DNA from: Streptomyces fagopyri
GTDB taxonomy: Bacteria; Actinomycetota; Actinomycetes; Streptomycetales; Streptomycetaceae
Direction: 5' to 3'
DNA: 64,000 nucleotides
NCBI RefSeq assembly: GCF_009498275.1
Contig: NZ_CP045643.1
Span: 1,860,001 to 1,924,000 of the forward strand
The stretch's first letter is position 1. Every line of letters begins with the position of its first letter. This document shows positions 17,745 to 26,212 of the stretch, piece after piece. The notes beneath the pieces were generated by a model, which made no database searches, was not told where the DNA came from, and was given only the letters and a program-made list of their open reading frames with translations. Made by a program: the position numbers and the translations under genes.

Positions 17745-18875
17745 TCATCTCTTTCGTACGACGACGAAGTCGGCGAGCGCCACGAGCTGGGCCCGTACCT
17801 GGTCGGACATCTCGACGGCGTTCAGGGCCTCGATGGCGACGGCGTGCTGACGGCGTGCCTCCTGGGCGGTCCACTCCCGGCCGCCCGCCTCCTCGATGAG
17901 CGCGGCGCGGGCCGCGAACTCCTGCTCGGAGAAGTTCTCGAAGTCGCTGGCCTTGGCGTCCTCGGCGAGCAGCCGGCCGAGCCGTTCCGAGGCGGGGCCG
18001 CCCGCGGCGAGCGCCGCCACGACCGGCAGGGACTTCTTGCGCTGGCGCAGATCGCTCCAGGTCTGCTTGCCGGTGGCCTCCGGGTCGCCCCAGATGCCGA
18101 GGAGGTCGTCGACGGCCTGGAAGGCAAGGCCGAGGTGGTAGCCGTACCTCTCCAGCGTGTCGGCGGTGCGGTCGTCCGCGCCGCCGAGGACCGCGCCGAT
18201 CGAGCACGCGCAGGCGAGCAGGGCGCCCGTCTTGTTGCCCTCCATCTCCAGGCACTCCTCGACGCTGACCCGGTCGCGGTGTTCGTAGGAGATGTCCTGC
18301 GCCTGGCCGTCGATGAGGGCACGGGTGGCGGTGGTGAGGCGGCGGGTGGCGCGGCCGGCCTCGGCGGTGCCGAGTTCCAGGAGGATCTCGTTGGCCAGCG
18401 CGAACAGGGCGTCGCCGACCAGGATCGCCTGGGCGGGGCCGTGCACCTTCCAGACGGTGTCGCGGTGGCGGCGCTGTTCGTCGCCGTCCATCAGGTCGTC
18501 GTGCAGCAGCGAGAAGTTGTGCACCAGCTCCACCGCGACCGCGCCGGGCACTCCGACCTCCGGGGCGGCGCCGGCGGCCTGCGCGGACAGGACGGCCAAC
18601 GCGGGGCGCACGGCCTTGCCACCGTCACCGTCCGCGGGGTTGCCCGCGGCGTCGATCCAGCCGAAGTGGTAGGCCGCGACGGTGTCCATGGGCGACGCCA
18701 GGCGGTCTACGGCCGCCTTCAGCACCGGTGTGGCCAGGGTCCGGCCGCGCTCCAGGAGCGCGGTCACGTCCACCGCGTCGGCAGCCGATTCGGCCGGGGG
18801 CACAGTGGGCACAGTCTCTCCTCTTGTTGCGGTACCGGGGGTGCGGGGGTCCACCGCGCGCTGCTCGACCCTCAC
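17745..18875 (-). CDS. Polyprenyl (farnesyl-type) diphosphate synthase
   Basis: 376 residues, all-alpha trans-prenyltransferase. The first Asp-rich motif is DDLMD at 126-130 with Phe five residues before it, suggesting a short or medium product; GGKAVRP supplies the diphosphate-binding lysine and arginine. The second motif is DDLLG (256-260), where the usual last Asp is Gly. From the cluster it should supply farnesyl diphosphate to HpnC/HpnD, though chain length cannot be fixed by reading. GTG at 18875 overlaps the hpnE stop (GTGA). The first 35 residues are probably disordered. Confidence 0.88.
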   Translation of the reverse strand: MRVEQRAVDPRTPGTATRGETVPTVPPAESAADAVDVTALLERGRTLATPVLKAAVDRLASPMDTVAAYHFGWIDAAGNPADGDGGKAVRPALAVLSAQAAGAAPEVGVPGAVAVELVHNFSLLHDDLMDGDEQRRHRDTVWKVHGPAQAILVGDALFALANEILLELGTAEAGRATRRLTTATRALIDGQAQDISYEHRDRVSVEECLEMEGNKTGALLACACSIGAVLGGADDRTADTLERYGYHLGLAFQAVDDLLGIWGDPEATGKQTWSDLRQRKKSLPVVAALAAGGPASERLGRLLAEDAKASDFENFSEQEFAARAALIEEAGGREWTAQEARRQHAVAIEALNAVEMSDQVRAQLVALADFVVVRKR

Positions 18876-20413
18876 CTGGGTCCACCTCGCCGTGAAGCGC
18901 CGGTTCCCGCCGGTGTCCGGCCGGACGTCCGGAGGGTGTCCCCCGGGAGCGTGCGGGCCGTCTCCTCGAACGCGAGGAGGTGATCGCGGGGCCGGCCCAG
19001 GGCGCCCAGTGCGGCTCCCGCCGCGCCGACACCGCTACGGACCGCGCTCTCCATGGTCGCGGGCCACCCGGTGGCGGTCCACGCACCGGCCAGATACAGG
19101 CCGGGAGCCTTGGTGCGGGCACCGGGCCGCAGCCGTCCGACGCCAGGGGCGGGGGCGAACGTCGCGTGGCGCTCCCGGGTCACGAAGAAGTCCTTCACCG
19201 CGGCCTCTCGGGCAGCGGGCAGCAGCCGCTCCAGCTCCGGCAGATAGCGCTCTCGCAGGACGGCGACGGGCTCGTCGATCTCGTGCTGCGCGACCGACTG
19301 GGACAGGGCCAGGTACTGCCCCTCCCGCAGTCCGGAGGCCTCGGTGCGGTCGAAGACCCACTGCACCGGGGAGCCGAGCGCCGCGAAGAACGGGCGGGTG
19401 AGCACCTTGCGGTCGTAGACCACGTGGACGTTGAGGATCGGCGCGGTGCCGATCTCCAGGAGCCGCTCCGGGGCGTCCAGCGCGCCCGCCGGCAGCAGAT
19501 CGTGCGCCTCGCGCTGGGGTACGGCGAGCACGACGGTGTCCGCGTCGAGTGTCTCGCCGGGAACCTGAACGCTCCAACGCCCGTTCTCGTCGTGGGAGAT
19601 GGAGGTGACTCGTGTACGGACCTCGGTACGGACGCCCGCGGAGTCGAGCGCCTTGCGGGCGAGTGTGTCGTGCAGTTCGCCCAGCGGGACGCGCGCCCAG
19701 CCGATGTCGGCCGCGCCCGGGTCGGACAGCAGACCCGTCTTGAACACCATCGCGGCGAGCCCGAGCGACGAGTCGCCGGCCACCGCGTTGAGGGTGGCGA
19801 CCCCCACCAGGTCCCACAGTGCCTCGACGGCACGCTCCGACTGACCGTGTTCGGCGAGCCAGCTGCCGAAGTTCTGGTCGTCGAGCGCCGGATCGTCGAG
19901 GTCGAGCGCCTTGAGCGCCAGAGCGGCACGGCCGACCTTGGCGCGCTCGGTGAGCGACAGATGCTGATAGGTCGCGAGGCTGCGCGCGAGATGCAGCGGC
20001 ACCGGCAGCGCGGTGCGGCCGATTCTGCCGAGCCGTCTCCCCTCGGGACCCTCCGCGTCGAGAACGGGCACGTCGAGACGATCCTGCACCGGCGCGAGCG
20101 AGGTCCCGCCGACACGGTCGAGGAACCACCGGTAGGCGGTGCAGCAGCGCAGATACACGTGCTGGCCGTTGTCCACGGTGAGTTCGCCACGCTGGAAGGA
20201 GAAGGCCAGCCCGCCCAGTCGCGGCCTGCCTTCGAGCAGCGTCACACGCACCCCGGCGTCGGCGAGCGCGAGCGCGGCCGTGATCCCGGCGAGCCCGCCG
20301 CCGACCACGACGGCGGATGTCCCGGGGCCGGCCGTGGTGGCGGGCGTCCCGGGGCGGTCCGAGCCGGCCCGACCGTCCGCGCCCGGCTCCCCCGGCTGCG
20401 TGGCCTCGCTCAT
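18872..20413 (-). CDS. hpnE: Hydroxysqualene dehydroxylase (phytoene-desaturase-like flavoprotein)
   Basis: 513 residues. FAD-binding GGGLAGITAALALADAG near 38 and the C-terminal FAD motif GLYLAGAWTATGWPATMESA mark an amine-oxidase/phytoene-desaturase-like flavoprotein. HpnE reduces hydroxysqualene, made by HpnC, to squalene. ATG at 20413 follows GGGGGGAGAG by about six bases. A 136-base spacer separates it from hpnD, without any recognised signal beyond the ribosome site. Its end overlaps the polyprenyl synthase start. Confidence 0.93.
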   Translation of the reverse strand: MSEATQPGEPGADGRAGSDRPGTPATTAGPGTSAVVVGGGLAGITAALALADAGVRVTLLEGRPRLGGLAFSFQRGELTVDNGQHVYLRCCTAYRWFLDRVGGTSLAPVQDRLDVPVLDAEGPEGRRLGRIGRTALPVPLHLARSLATYQHLSLTERAKVGRAALALKALDLDDPALDDQNFGSWLAEHGQSERAVEALWDLVGVATLNAVAGDSSLGLAAMVFKTGLLSDPGAADIGWARVPLGELHDTLARKALDSAGVRTEVRTRVTSISHDENGRWSVQVPGETLDADTVVLAVPQREAHDLLPAGALDAPERLLEIGTAPILNVHVVYDRKVLTRPFFAALGSPVQWVFDRTEASGLREGQYLALSQSVAQHEIDEPVAVLRERYLPELERLLPAAREAAVKDFFVTRERHATFAPAPGVGRLRPGARTKAPGLYLAGAWTATGWPATMESAVRSGVGAAGAALGALGRPRDHLLAFEETARTLPGDTLRTSGRTPAGTGASRRGGPR

Positions 20414-20549
20414 CGTGCGCTCTCCCCCCTCGGCCCGCCGCGGTGCTCGAACGGTGTACGACCGGCCGTCGCAGTCAGGGACGCCGGGGACCACCGGAGG
20501 GTTGCGTGCCGCTTTCCTCCGATGGAATCACCTTGGACCGGATTGTCCA

Positions 20550-21500
20550 TCAGGTGCGCCTCCTGACGGTGCGGCGGGACACGTGCCGCGCGTCCAGGCC
20601 GGACAGACCGCGCACGGCGACGTACGCCTTCTCCCGGCCCGGCAGCGAGACGCGGCCGCGCAGCACGGCCTCCGGCTCCCGCTCGATGCGGTCGAGCAGC
20701 CGCCGGTAGATGCCGGCCATGGCGGCGACACAGGCGCCGCTGCGCCGGTCCAGCATGGGCAGCAGCCGGTAGCCCTCGGCGAAGAGGGTGCGGGCCCGTC
20801 TCACCTCGAAGTGCACCAGGCCCGCGAAGTCGGAGCCCTCCGGCGGCGTCGGCCCGTCGAACCCGGCCGAGCAGCCGAACTTCGCGAGGTCGTCGGCCGG
20901 CAGATAGGTGCGCCCGTCGCCCGCGTCCTCACGCACGTCGCGCAGGATGTTGGTGAGCTGGAGCGCGAGCCCGAGCGTGTCGGCATACTCCGGCGCGCGT
21001 TCGGCGCCGCGCGCCCCCGGTTCCGTACCGAACACGCCGAGCGACAGCCGCCCGATCGCCCCGGCCACACACCGGCAGTACACCTTCAGGTCGTCCCAGG
21101 TCTCGTACGTCTCACCGCGCACGTCCATCAGGACGCCGTCGATGAGCTCGTCGAGGCCGCCGAGCGGCACCGGGAAGTACGCCGCGGTGTGACTGAGGGC
21201 GACCGCGACCGGGTCGGTGTCGTCCTCGTCGACCCGGCCCTCGCGGACCCGGGTGAGCAGCGCCCTGGTGTCCTGGAGACGGGCCGCCTTCACATCCGGT
21301 GCCAGCGTGCCGTCGCCGATGTCGTCGACACGCCGTGAGAACGCGTAGAGCGCCGACATCGCACGACGCTTGGGCGTCGGGAGAAGTCGGATGCCGTACG
21401 CGAAGTTACGCGCCTGCTGACCGGTCACTGCCTCGCAGTAGCTGTAAGCGGCGAGTACCGGTGCGGACACGTGTTGTTCCGACTCCACGGTCCGGATCAC
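20550..21500 (-). CDS. hpnD: Presqualene diphosphate synthase
   Basis: 316 residues of the squalene/phytoene synthase family. The two Asp-rich motifs are RVDDIGD (59-63 for DDIGD) and RDVREDAGDGRTYLP (Asp188, Asp192). HpnD couples two farnesyl diphosphates into presqualene diphosphate. GTG at 21500 overlaps the hpnC TGA by four bases (GTGA), as is usual for this pair. The C-terminus ends in an Arg-rich tail. Distinguished from HpnC by the SALYAFSRRVDDIGDG and ETWDDLKVYC blocks and by position. Confidence 0.93.
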   Translation of the reverse strand: MIRTVESEQHVSAPVLAAYSYCEAVTGQQARNFAYGIRLLPTPKRRAMSALYAFSRRVDDIGDGTLAPDVKAARLQDTRALLTRVREGRVDEDDTDPVAVALSHTAAYFPVPLGGLDELIDGVLMDVRGETYETWDDLKVYCRCVAGAIGRLSLGVFGTEPGARGAERAPEYADTLGLALQLTNILRDVREDAGDGRTYLPADDLAKFGCSAGFDGPTPPEGSDFAGLVHFEVRRARTLFAEGYRLLPMLDRRSGACVAAMAGIYRRLLDRIEREPEAVLRGRVSLPGREKAYVAVRGLSGLDARHVSRRTVRRRT

Positions 21501-22399
21501 CCCTTTCCTCGCAGAGTCACTCCCACCTCGCGCAGCAACTGGAGCTTGCCGGGCTTGGGCGGGCCGGGAAGTACGTCGTATTCAGCGGCGGCGATCGCAC
21601 GGATCGCCGCCCTTCCCCCCGCAACGAACCCCGCGAGCAGCAGCTTCAGCCTGCCGTGGACGCTACCCACGAGGGGGGTGCCTTCATTCAGGAGGTGGAG
21701 CGCGCGTTCTGCTTCGTATGCAACCAGCGCGCGCGCCGATGCGCCTGCTGTGGCCGTGGCGAGGTCCGCCTCCTGGACATGGAAGCGCTTCATGTCCTCG
21801 GCGGGCAGGTAGACACGGTCGCGGCCCAGGTCCTCGGCCACGTCCTGGAGGTGCTCGACGATCTGCAGCGCCGTGCACACCGCGTCCGAGCGGCGGATCC
21901 GCTCGGGCGTCGAGGTGCCGGTGACCGAGAGGACCAGGCGGCCCACCGGGTTGGCGGACAGCTCGCAGTAGGCCAGCAGGTCGTCCCACGTCTCGTACCG
22001 GGTGACGAGCTGGTCCTGACGGTTGGCCCCGATCAGGCCCAGGAAGGGCTCGTGGGTGAGGCCGGCGCGGCGGACCGTGGGCTGGAGGCGGCGCAGCAGC
22101 GGGTGGAGCGGGGTCGCGTCGAACACCCGGTGGAGGTCCGCCTCGAGGGCGTCAAGGAGGACGAGACGGTCCTCGGCCTCCTCGGGCGACACGCCGAGCA
22201 GCCGGGCGTCCGTGCCGCCGGGGGCCAGATCCCCGTCCCCGATGTCGTCCACGAGGCGCGCGAAACCGTAGACCGCCATCAGGTCGTCGCGCCAGGCCCT
22301 GGGCAGGAAGAAGGGCGCGACGGGGAAGTTCTCGTCCGCGGCCTTGTCGAGGGTGCCGCGCTCCGGATCTCCGGTGTGGGCCGTACGGGCTTCGGTCAC
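21497..22399 (-). CDS. hpnC: Hydroxysqualene synthase
   Basis: 300 residues from the preferred GTG at 22399 (310 from an alternative GTG at 22429). First Asp motif RLVDDIGDGDLAPG near 51; second EHLQDVAEDLGRDRVYLP. NFPVAPFFLPRAWRDDLMAV near the N-terminus is characteristic of HpnC. It turns presqualene diphosphate into hydroxysqualene for HpnE. First gene of the ten-gene hopanoid operon, about 240 bases below the proposed promoter. The start is uncertain because neither GTG has a strong ribosome site. Confidence 0.92.
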   Translation of the reverse strand: MTEARTAHTGDPERGTLDKAADENFPVAPFFLPRAWRDDLMAVYGFARLVDDIGDGDLAPGGTDARLLGVSPEEAEDRLVLLDALEADLHRVFDATPLHPLLRRLQPTVRRAGLTHEPFLGLIGANRQDQLVTRYETWDDLLAYCELSANPVGRLVLSVTGTSTPERIRRSDAVCTALQIVEHLQDVAEDLGRDRVYLPAEDMKRFHVQEADLATATAGASARALVAYEAERALHLLNEGTPLVGSVHGRLKLLLAGFVAGGRAAIRAIAAAEYDVLPGPPKPGKLQLLREVGVTLRGKG

Positions 22400-22602
22400 C
22401 GCTCGCCGCCCGGCGCGGGGACGGCACACGCATCGCGGAGCTGGAGAGTTTCCGTAGCCATTGCCGTCACATCTCCCGTTCTACACTGCCGACCCAATAC
22501 TGCCCATTTCGGACACGCCGCCCGGAGGTCCGCGCAGCGCGCGGGTACCGGGCGTCGCGCAATATCGCCCCACTTGCCGCGATTCAGCACCGGTACAGCT
22601 TA

Positions 22603-22614
22603 CGTTGTACAACG
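22603..22614. promoter_or_regulatory. 12-bp palindrome in the hopanoid operon leader
   Basis: CGTTGTACAACG is a perfect palindrome about 20-30 bases downstream of the proposed hopanoid transcription start. Position suits a repressor site; no regulator is known to bind it. Confidence 0.45.
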
Positions 22615-22640
22615 CTGCACGGTCCGTCGGGGTGTCCTGC

Positions 22641-22670
22641 ACATCACAACAACACACCGATTGGCGTCAA
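22641..22670 (-). promoter_or_regulatory. Proposed promoter of the hopanoid operon
   Basis: On the minus strand TTGACG (22665-22670) and TGATGT (22641-22646) are separated by 18 bases. The surrounding 100 bases are far less GC-rich than the rest of the window. It is the only good promoter between the ABC gene terminator and hpnC. Confidence 0.6.
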
Positions 22671-22712
22671 GATTCCTAAGGACAGCAGGAGTTGGCTTTT
22701 CCTTCGCAGACG

Positions 22713-22746
22713 CAGGGCCCCGCCGAACCGTTCCGGCGGGGCCCTG
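22713..22746 (-). terminator. Terminator of the glycoconjugate/ABC operon
   Basis: Perfect 13-bp GC-rich stem (22713-22725 with 22734-22746), eight-base loop, 11 bases after the ABC ATPase stop. It should keep transcription of the seven-gene cassette from running into the hopanoid operon. Confidence 0.75.
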
Positions 22747-22757
22747 GGCGCGTGGGG

Positions 22758-23531
22758 TCATTTGCCCGTGAACTTCTCGTACTCCTTGAGGACCTCTTCG
22801 GTCGGCCCGTCCATGCGCAGCTCGCCGCGCTCCAGCCACAGCACACGGTCGCAGGTGTCGCGGATCGACTTGTTGTTGTGGCTGACCAGGAAGACGCTGC
22901 CCGCGCTCTTGCGCAGCTCGCGGATCCGCTGCTCGGAGCGCTTCTGGAAGGAGCGGTCGCCGGTGGCCAGCGCCTCGTCGATCATCAGCACGTCGTGGTC
23001 CTTGGCCGCCGCGATCGAGAACCGCAGCCGCGCCGCCATGCCGGAGGAGTACGTCCGCATCGGCAGCGTGATGAAGTCGCCCTTCTCGTTGATGCCCGAG
23101 AAGTCGACGATCTCCTGGTAGCGCTCCTTGATCTGCTCACGGGACATGCCCATCGCGAGGCCGCCCAGGATGACGTTCCGCTCGCCCGTCAGGTCGTTCA
23201 TCAGGGCGGCGTTCACGCCGAGCAGCGAGGGCTGGCCGTCGGTGTAGACCTTGCCCCTCTCGGCGGGCAGCAGTCCGGCGATGGCCCGCAGAAGCGTGGA
23301 CTTGCCGGAGCCGTTGGAGCCGATCAGGCCGATCGCCTCACCGCGGTAGGCGGTGAAGGTGACGCCCTTGACGGCGTGCACCTTGCGCACGCCCCGTTCC
23401 TCGCCGCGCTTGATGATGCGGCTGAGCGCGGCGGTGGCGCTGCCCTTGCCGGTCTTGGCGCCGTTCACGCGGTAGACGATGTGGAGCTCGTCCGCGATGA
23501 CGGTGGGGATGTGGGACACCTGGTCAGCCAC
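22758..23531 (-). CDS. ABC exporter ATPase, TagH/Wzt-type
   Basis: 257 residues. Walker A GSNGSGKST, signature region YSSGMAARLRF (degenerate, as in Wzt/TagH), Walker B DVLMIDEALATGD, H-loop LVSHN. It closely follows the polysaccharide/teichoic-acid exporter ATPases in lacking a C-terminal sugar-binding domain, so it probably handles a lipid-linked product without end-group recognition. GTG at 23531 overlaps the permease end by eight bases. Last gene of the cassette and followed by a hairpin. Confidence 0.9.
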   Translation of the reverse strand: MADQVSHIPTVIADELHIVYRVNGAKTGKGSATAALSRIIKRGEERGVRKVHAVKGVTFTAYRGEAIGLIGSNGSGKSTLLRAIAGLLPAERGKVYTDGQPSLLGVNAALMNDLTGERNVILGGLAMGMSREQIKERYQEIVDFSGINEKGDFITLPMRTYSSGMAARLRFSIAAAKDHDVLMIDEALATGDRSFQKRSEQRIRELRKSAGSVFLVSHNNKSIRDTCDRVLWLERGELRMDGPTEEVLKEYEKFTGK

Positions 23532-24453
23532 GGCCGTACCTCTCTTCCGCCTTCCAGAAGTACACGAAACCGCCGACGGCGACGAGCACGGCCCAGAAGG
23601 TGGCGATCGCCCACACGTGCGGCGGCAGGTGGGAGGCTCCGTAGCCGTCGATGAGCGCGTAGCGCATCAGGTCCATGTAGACCGCGGCCGGGTTCACCTG
23701 GAGCACGCGGATGACCCACTCGGGGCGGCCCACGAGCATGTTGCTGATGGAGAACATGACGCCCGAGGTGTACATCCAGGTGCGCAGGATGAACGGCATC
23801 AGCTGGGCGAGGTCGGGGGTCTTCGCGCCCAGCCTGGCCACGATGAGCGCGAGGCCGGTGTTGAACAGGAACTGCAGCACCAGCACGGGCACGATCAGCA
23901 GCCAGGACAGACCCGGGTAGCTGCCGAAGGCGATCGCCACGACGAACAGCACGAGCATCGAGAACAGCAGCTGCTGGAGCTGCTGGAGCGCGAAGGAGAT
24001 GGGCAGTGAGGCGCGCGGGAAGTGCAGCGCGCGTACCAGCCCGAGGTTGCCCGAGATCGCCCGGACGCCGGCCATTATCGAACTCTGGGTGAAGGTGAAG
24101 ACGAAGACGCCGGTCACCAGGAAGGGGATGTACGTGTCGTGCGACATGCCCCGGCTGGCCTTCAGGATCAGGCCGAAGATGAAGTAGTACACGGCCGCGT
24201 TCAGCAGCGGCGTCGCCACCTGCCACAGCTGGCCGAGCTTGGCCTGGCTGTACTGGGCGGTGAGCTTGGCCTGCGAGAACGCGAGGATGAAGTGGCGCCG
24301 CCCCCACAGCTGACGCACGTACTCGACGAGGCCGGGCCGGGCGCCGCTGACCGCGAGCCCGTACTTTCCGGCCAGCTCGGCGGCGGAGAGCCCGTCATCG
24401 GGCGACGGGCGGTCGCTCACCGCGACCGCGCCGTCCTGCGTTGTGTCACTCAC
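23524..24453 (-). CDS. ABC-2-type exporter permease, TagG/Wzm-type
   Basis: 309 residues with about six membrane helices: segments near SFAL/YYFIFGLIL, FLVTGVFVFTFT, LLFSMLVLFVVAIAF, LLIVPVLVLQFLF, MPFILRTWMYTSGVMFSI and the C-terminal IATFWAVLVAVGGFVYFW. This is the Wzm/TagG exporter pattern for teichoic acids, O-antigens and glycolipids. GTG at 24453 is the likely start, though no Shine-Dalgarno is visible and an upstream GTG at 24510 is in frame. Forms the transporter with the overlapping ATPase. Confidence 0.88.
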   Translation of the reverse strand: MSDTTQDGAVAVSDRPSPDDGLSAAELAGKYGLAVSGARPGLVEYVRQLWGRRHFILAFSQAKLTAQYSQAKLGQLWQVATPLLNAAVYYFIFGLILKASRGMSHDTYIPFLVTGVFVFTFTQSSIMAGVRAISGNLGLVRALHFPRASLPISFALQQLQQLLFSMLVLFVVAIAFGSYPGLSWLLIVPVLVLQFLFNTGLALIVARLGAKTPDLAQLMPFILRTWMYTSGVMFSISNMLVGRPEWVIRVLQVNPAAVYMDLMRYALIDGYGASHLPPHVWAIATFWAVLVAVGGFVYFWKAEERYGRG

Positions 24454-24551
24454 AAGGGGAAACTTTCGTCTTCGGATGCGCACGGCCGGGTCGGGCGGGG
24501 CAGTGGGCACGGAACCGGGGTCGGGACCACACGCTCACAGGAACGAGCTTG

Positions 24552-25436
24552 TCAGATGACGGGAGGACGGCCCAGTCTGGTCAGCCGCCACACCGTACGC
24601 CACTTCATGGGACGCCTCCGGCCGCACGAGCTGGTCCAGCCCTCCTTGAAACCGCCGAACCAGGCCTTCAGCGCCGGTCCGGAGGGGCGGCGGGCCAGCG
24701 TCAGGAGCATCCACACGCCCAGATAGACGGGGACGAGCGGCGCGGGAAGGTTTCGGCGGGCGAGCCAGACGCGGTTGCGGGCCACCATGCGGTGGTAGAC
24801 CGCGTGCCGCGAAGGCGCTGTCGTCGGGTGGTTCAGCACCATGTCGGACCGGTAGTCGATCATCCAGCCCGCGTCGAGCGCCCGCCAGGCCAGGTCGGTT
24901 TCCTCATGGGCGTAGAAGAACTCGTCCGGGAGCCCGCCGACCTGACCGAAGACCTTCGTACGGACGGCGTTGGCGCCGCCGAGGAAGGTGGTGACGCGGG
25001 AGGAACGCATCGGGTCGGAGGCCCGCAGCCGCGGCACGTGACGGCGCTGGGTCTCGCCGGTCTCCGGGTCGGCGATACGGAAGCTGACGATGCCGAGCGC
25101 CGGGTCGGCGGTGAAGGCGCGGCGGCACAGCTCGGCGGTGTCGTGGGTGGCGAGGAGCCCGTCGTCGTCGAGGAAGAGCAGGATGTCGACGTCGGCGCCG
25201 CCGGGTCCGAAGGCCTCGATGCCGACGTTGCGGCCGCCGGGTATGCCGAGGTTCTCGGGCAGCTCGACGGTGCGTACGCCCTCCGGGACGTCCGGGACGG
25301 GCGAGCCGTTGCCGACCACGACCACCTCGACCCGGTCACCGTCCTGCTTGGCCACGGAGTCCAGCAGGGCCCGGAGCTCGTCGGGGCGGTTGCCCATGGT
25401 GATGATCACCGCGCCGACCTTCATCGCCGCGCTCAC
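24552..25436 (-). CDS. Family-2 glycosyltransferase
   Basis: 294 residues of the GT-A fold: N-terminal VGAVIITMGNRPDELRALL, nucleotide-binding NLGIPGGRNVGI, metal-site LFLDDDGLL (near 90), and FYAHEETDLAWRALDAGW as the catalytic ED-like region. A C-terminal hydrophobic stretch (VPVYLGVWMLLTL) may attach it to the membrane. GTG at 25436 overlaps the preceding stop (GTGA); ATG at 25424 is an alternative. It probably adds a sugar to the lipid- or polyol-phosphate built by its neighbours. Confidence 0.87.
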   Translation of the reverse strand: MSAAMKVGAVIITMGNRPDELRALLDSVAKQDGDRVEVVVVGNGSPVPDVPEGVRTVELPENLGIPGGRNVGIEAFGPGGADVDILLFLDDDGLLATHDTAELCRRAFTADPALGIVSFRIADPETGETQRRHVPRLRASDPMRSSRVTTFLGGANAVRTKVFGQVGGLPDEFFYAHEETDLAWRALDAGWMIDYRSDMVLNHPTTAPSRHAVYHRMVARNRVWLARRNLPAPLVPVYLGVWMLLTLARRPSGPALKAWFGGFKEGWTSSCGRRRPMKWRTVWRLTRLGRPPVI

Positions 25437-26212
25437 TTCAGCCTGCTGGAGGCGAGGATGGACACGAGGTGCAGCAGGGTCTGCACGAGCGCGATGCCCG
25501 CGAGCACGGCGGTGCCGAGCCGGGTGAAGAACAGGTCGCCCCTGGCCTGGTCGGCGATCGCGAGGACCAGGATCAGCAGCGACGCCTCGATGCCGAGGAT
25601 CAGCCGGTGGAACTTGAGCGCGCCCGCGGCCCGGCGCGCGAGGGCCATGCCGGAGGAGCGGGGCTCGGACGCCGCCTCCTTGACCGGCGGCAGTCCGCCC
25701 TGGTGGCGGGCCACACCGACGAGGTCGGTCTCGGCCTTGACCAGGATCGCGCCGAGGGCGGCCAGGGTGCCGAGGAAGGCCCACAGCCAGTCGACGCGCC
25801 CGGCGCCCCACAGGTCGGCGGCGCGCAGCCCGAGGCCGACGAGGACGGCCGCGTCGGTCAGATAGGCGCCGACGCGGTCCAGGTAGACCCCGCCGAGCGA
25901 GTACTGCTTCTTCCACCGCGCGATCTCGCCGTCGACGCAGTCCAGCAGCAGGTACAGCTGGACCGCGACCACGCCGAGCACGGCGCCCGCGATCCCCGGC
26001 ACCAGCAGGGCCGGGGCCGCGAGCACACCGCAGACGGTCATCAGGTACGTGAGCTGGTTGGGCGTGATCCTGGTGTTCACCAGGTAGCGGTCGCAGCGCA
26101 GCGAGATCTCTCGCATGTACAGGCGTCCCGCCCAGTGCTCACCGCTGCGCCGGTCCTTCACCCCTGCGGGATGAACGACGGGGCGGAGTTCAGCTACTGA
26201 TGGCCTTGGCAT
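25433..26212 (-). CDS. CDP-alcohol phosphotransferase, membrane enzyme
   Basis: 259 residues. The full signature of the family is present near residues 90-120: DCVDGEIAR, then GGVYLDR and YLTD (DGxxAR, GxxxD, D). Four to six hydrophobic segments surround it. Such enzymes move a phospho-alcohol from a CDP-activated donor to an acceptor alcohol with loss of CMP. The N-terminal 35 residues are soluble. It overlaps the dehydrogenase gene by 23 bases and the glycosyltransferase by four. Donor and acceptor are unknown. Confidence 0.9.
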   Translation of the reverse strand: MPRPSVAELRPVVHPAGVKDRRSGEHWAGRLYMREISLRCDRYLVNTRITPNQLTYLMTVCGVLAAPALLVPGIAGAVLGVVAVQLYLLLDCVDGEIARWKKQYSLGGVYLDRVGAYLTDAAVLVGLGLRAADLWGAGRVDWLWAFLGTLAALGAILVKAETDLVGVARHQGGLPPVKEAASEPRSSGMALARRAAGALKFHRLILGIEASLLILVLAIADQARGDLFFTRLGTAVLAGIALVQTLLHLVSILASSRLK

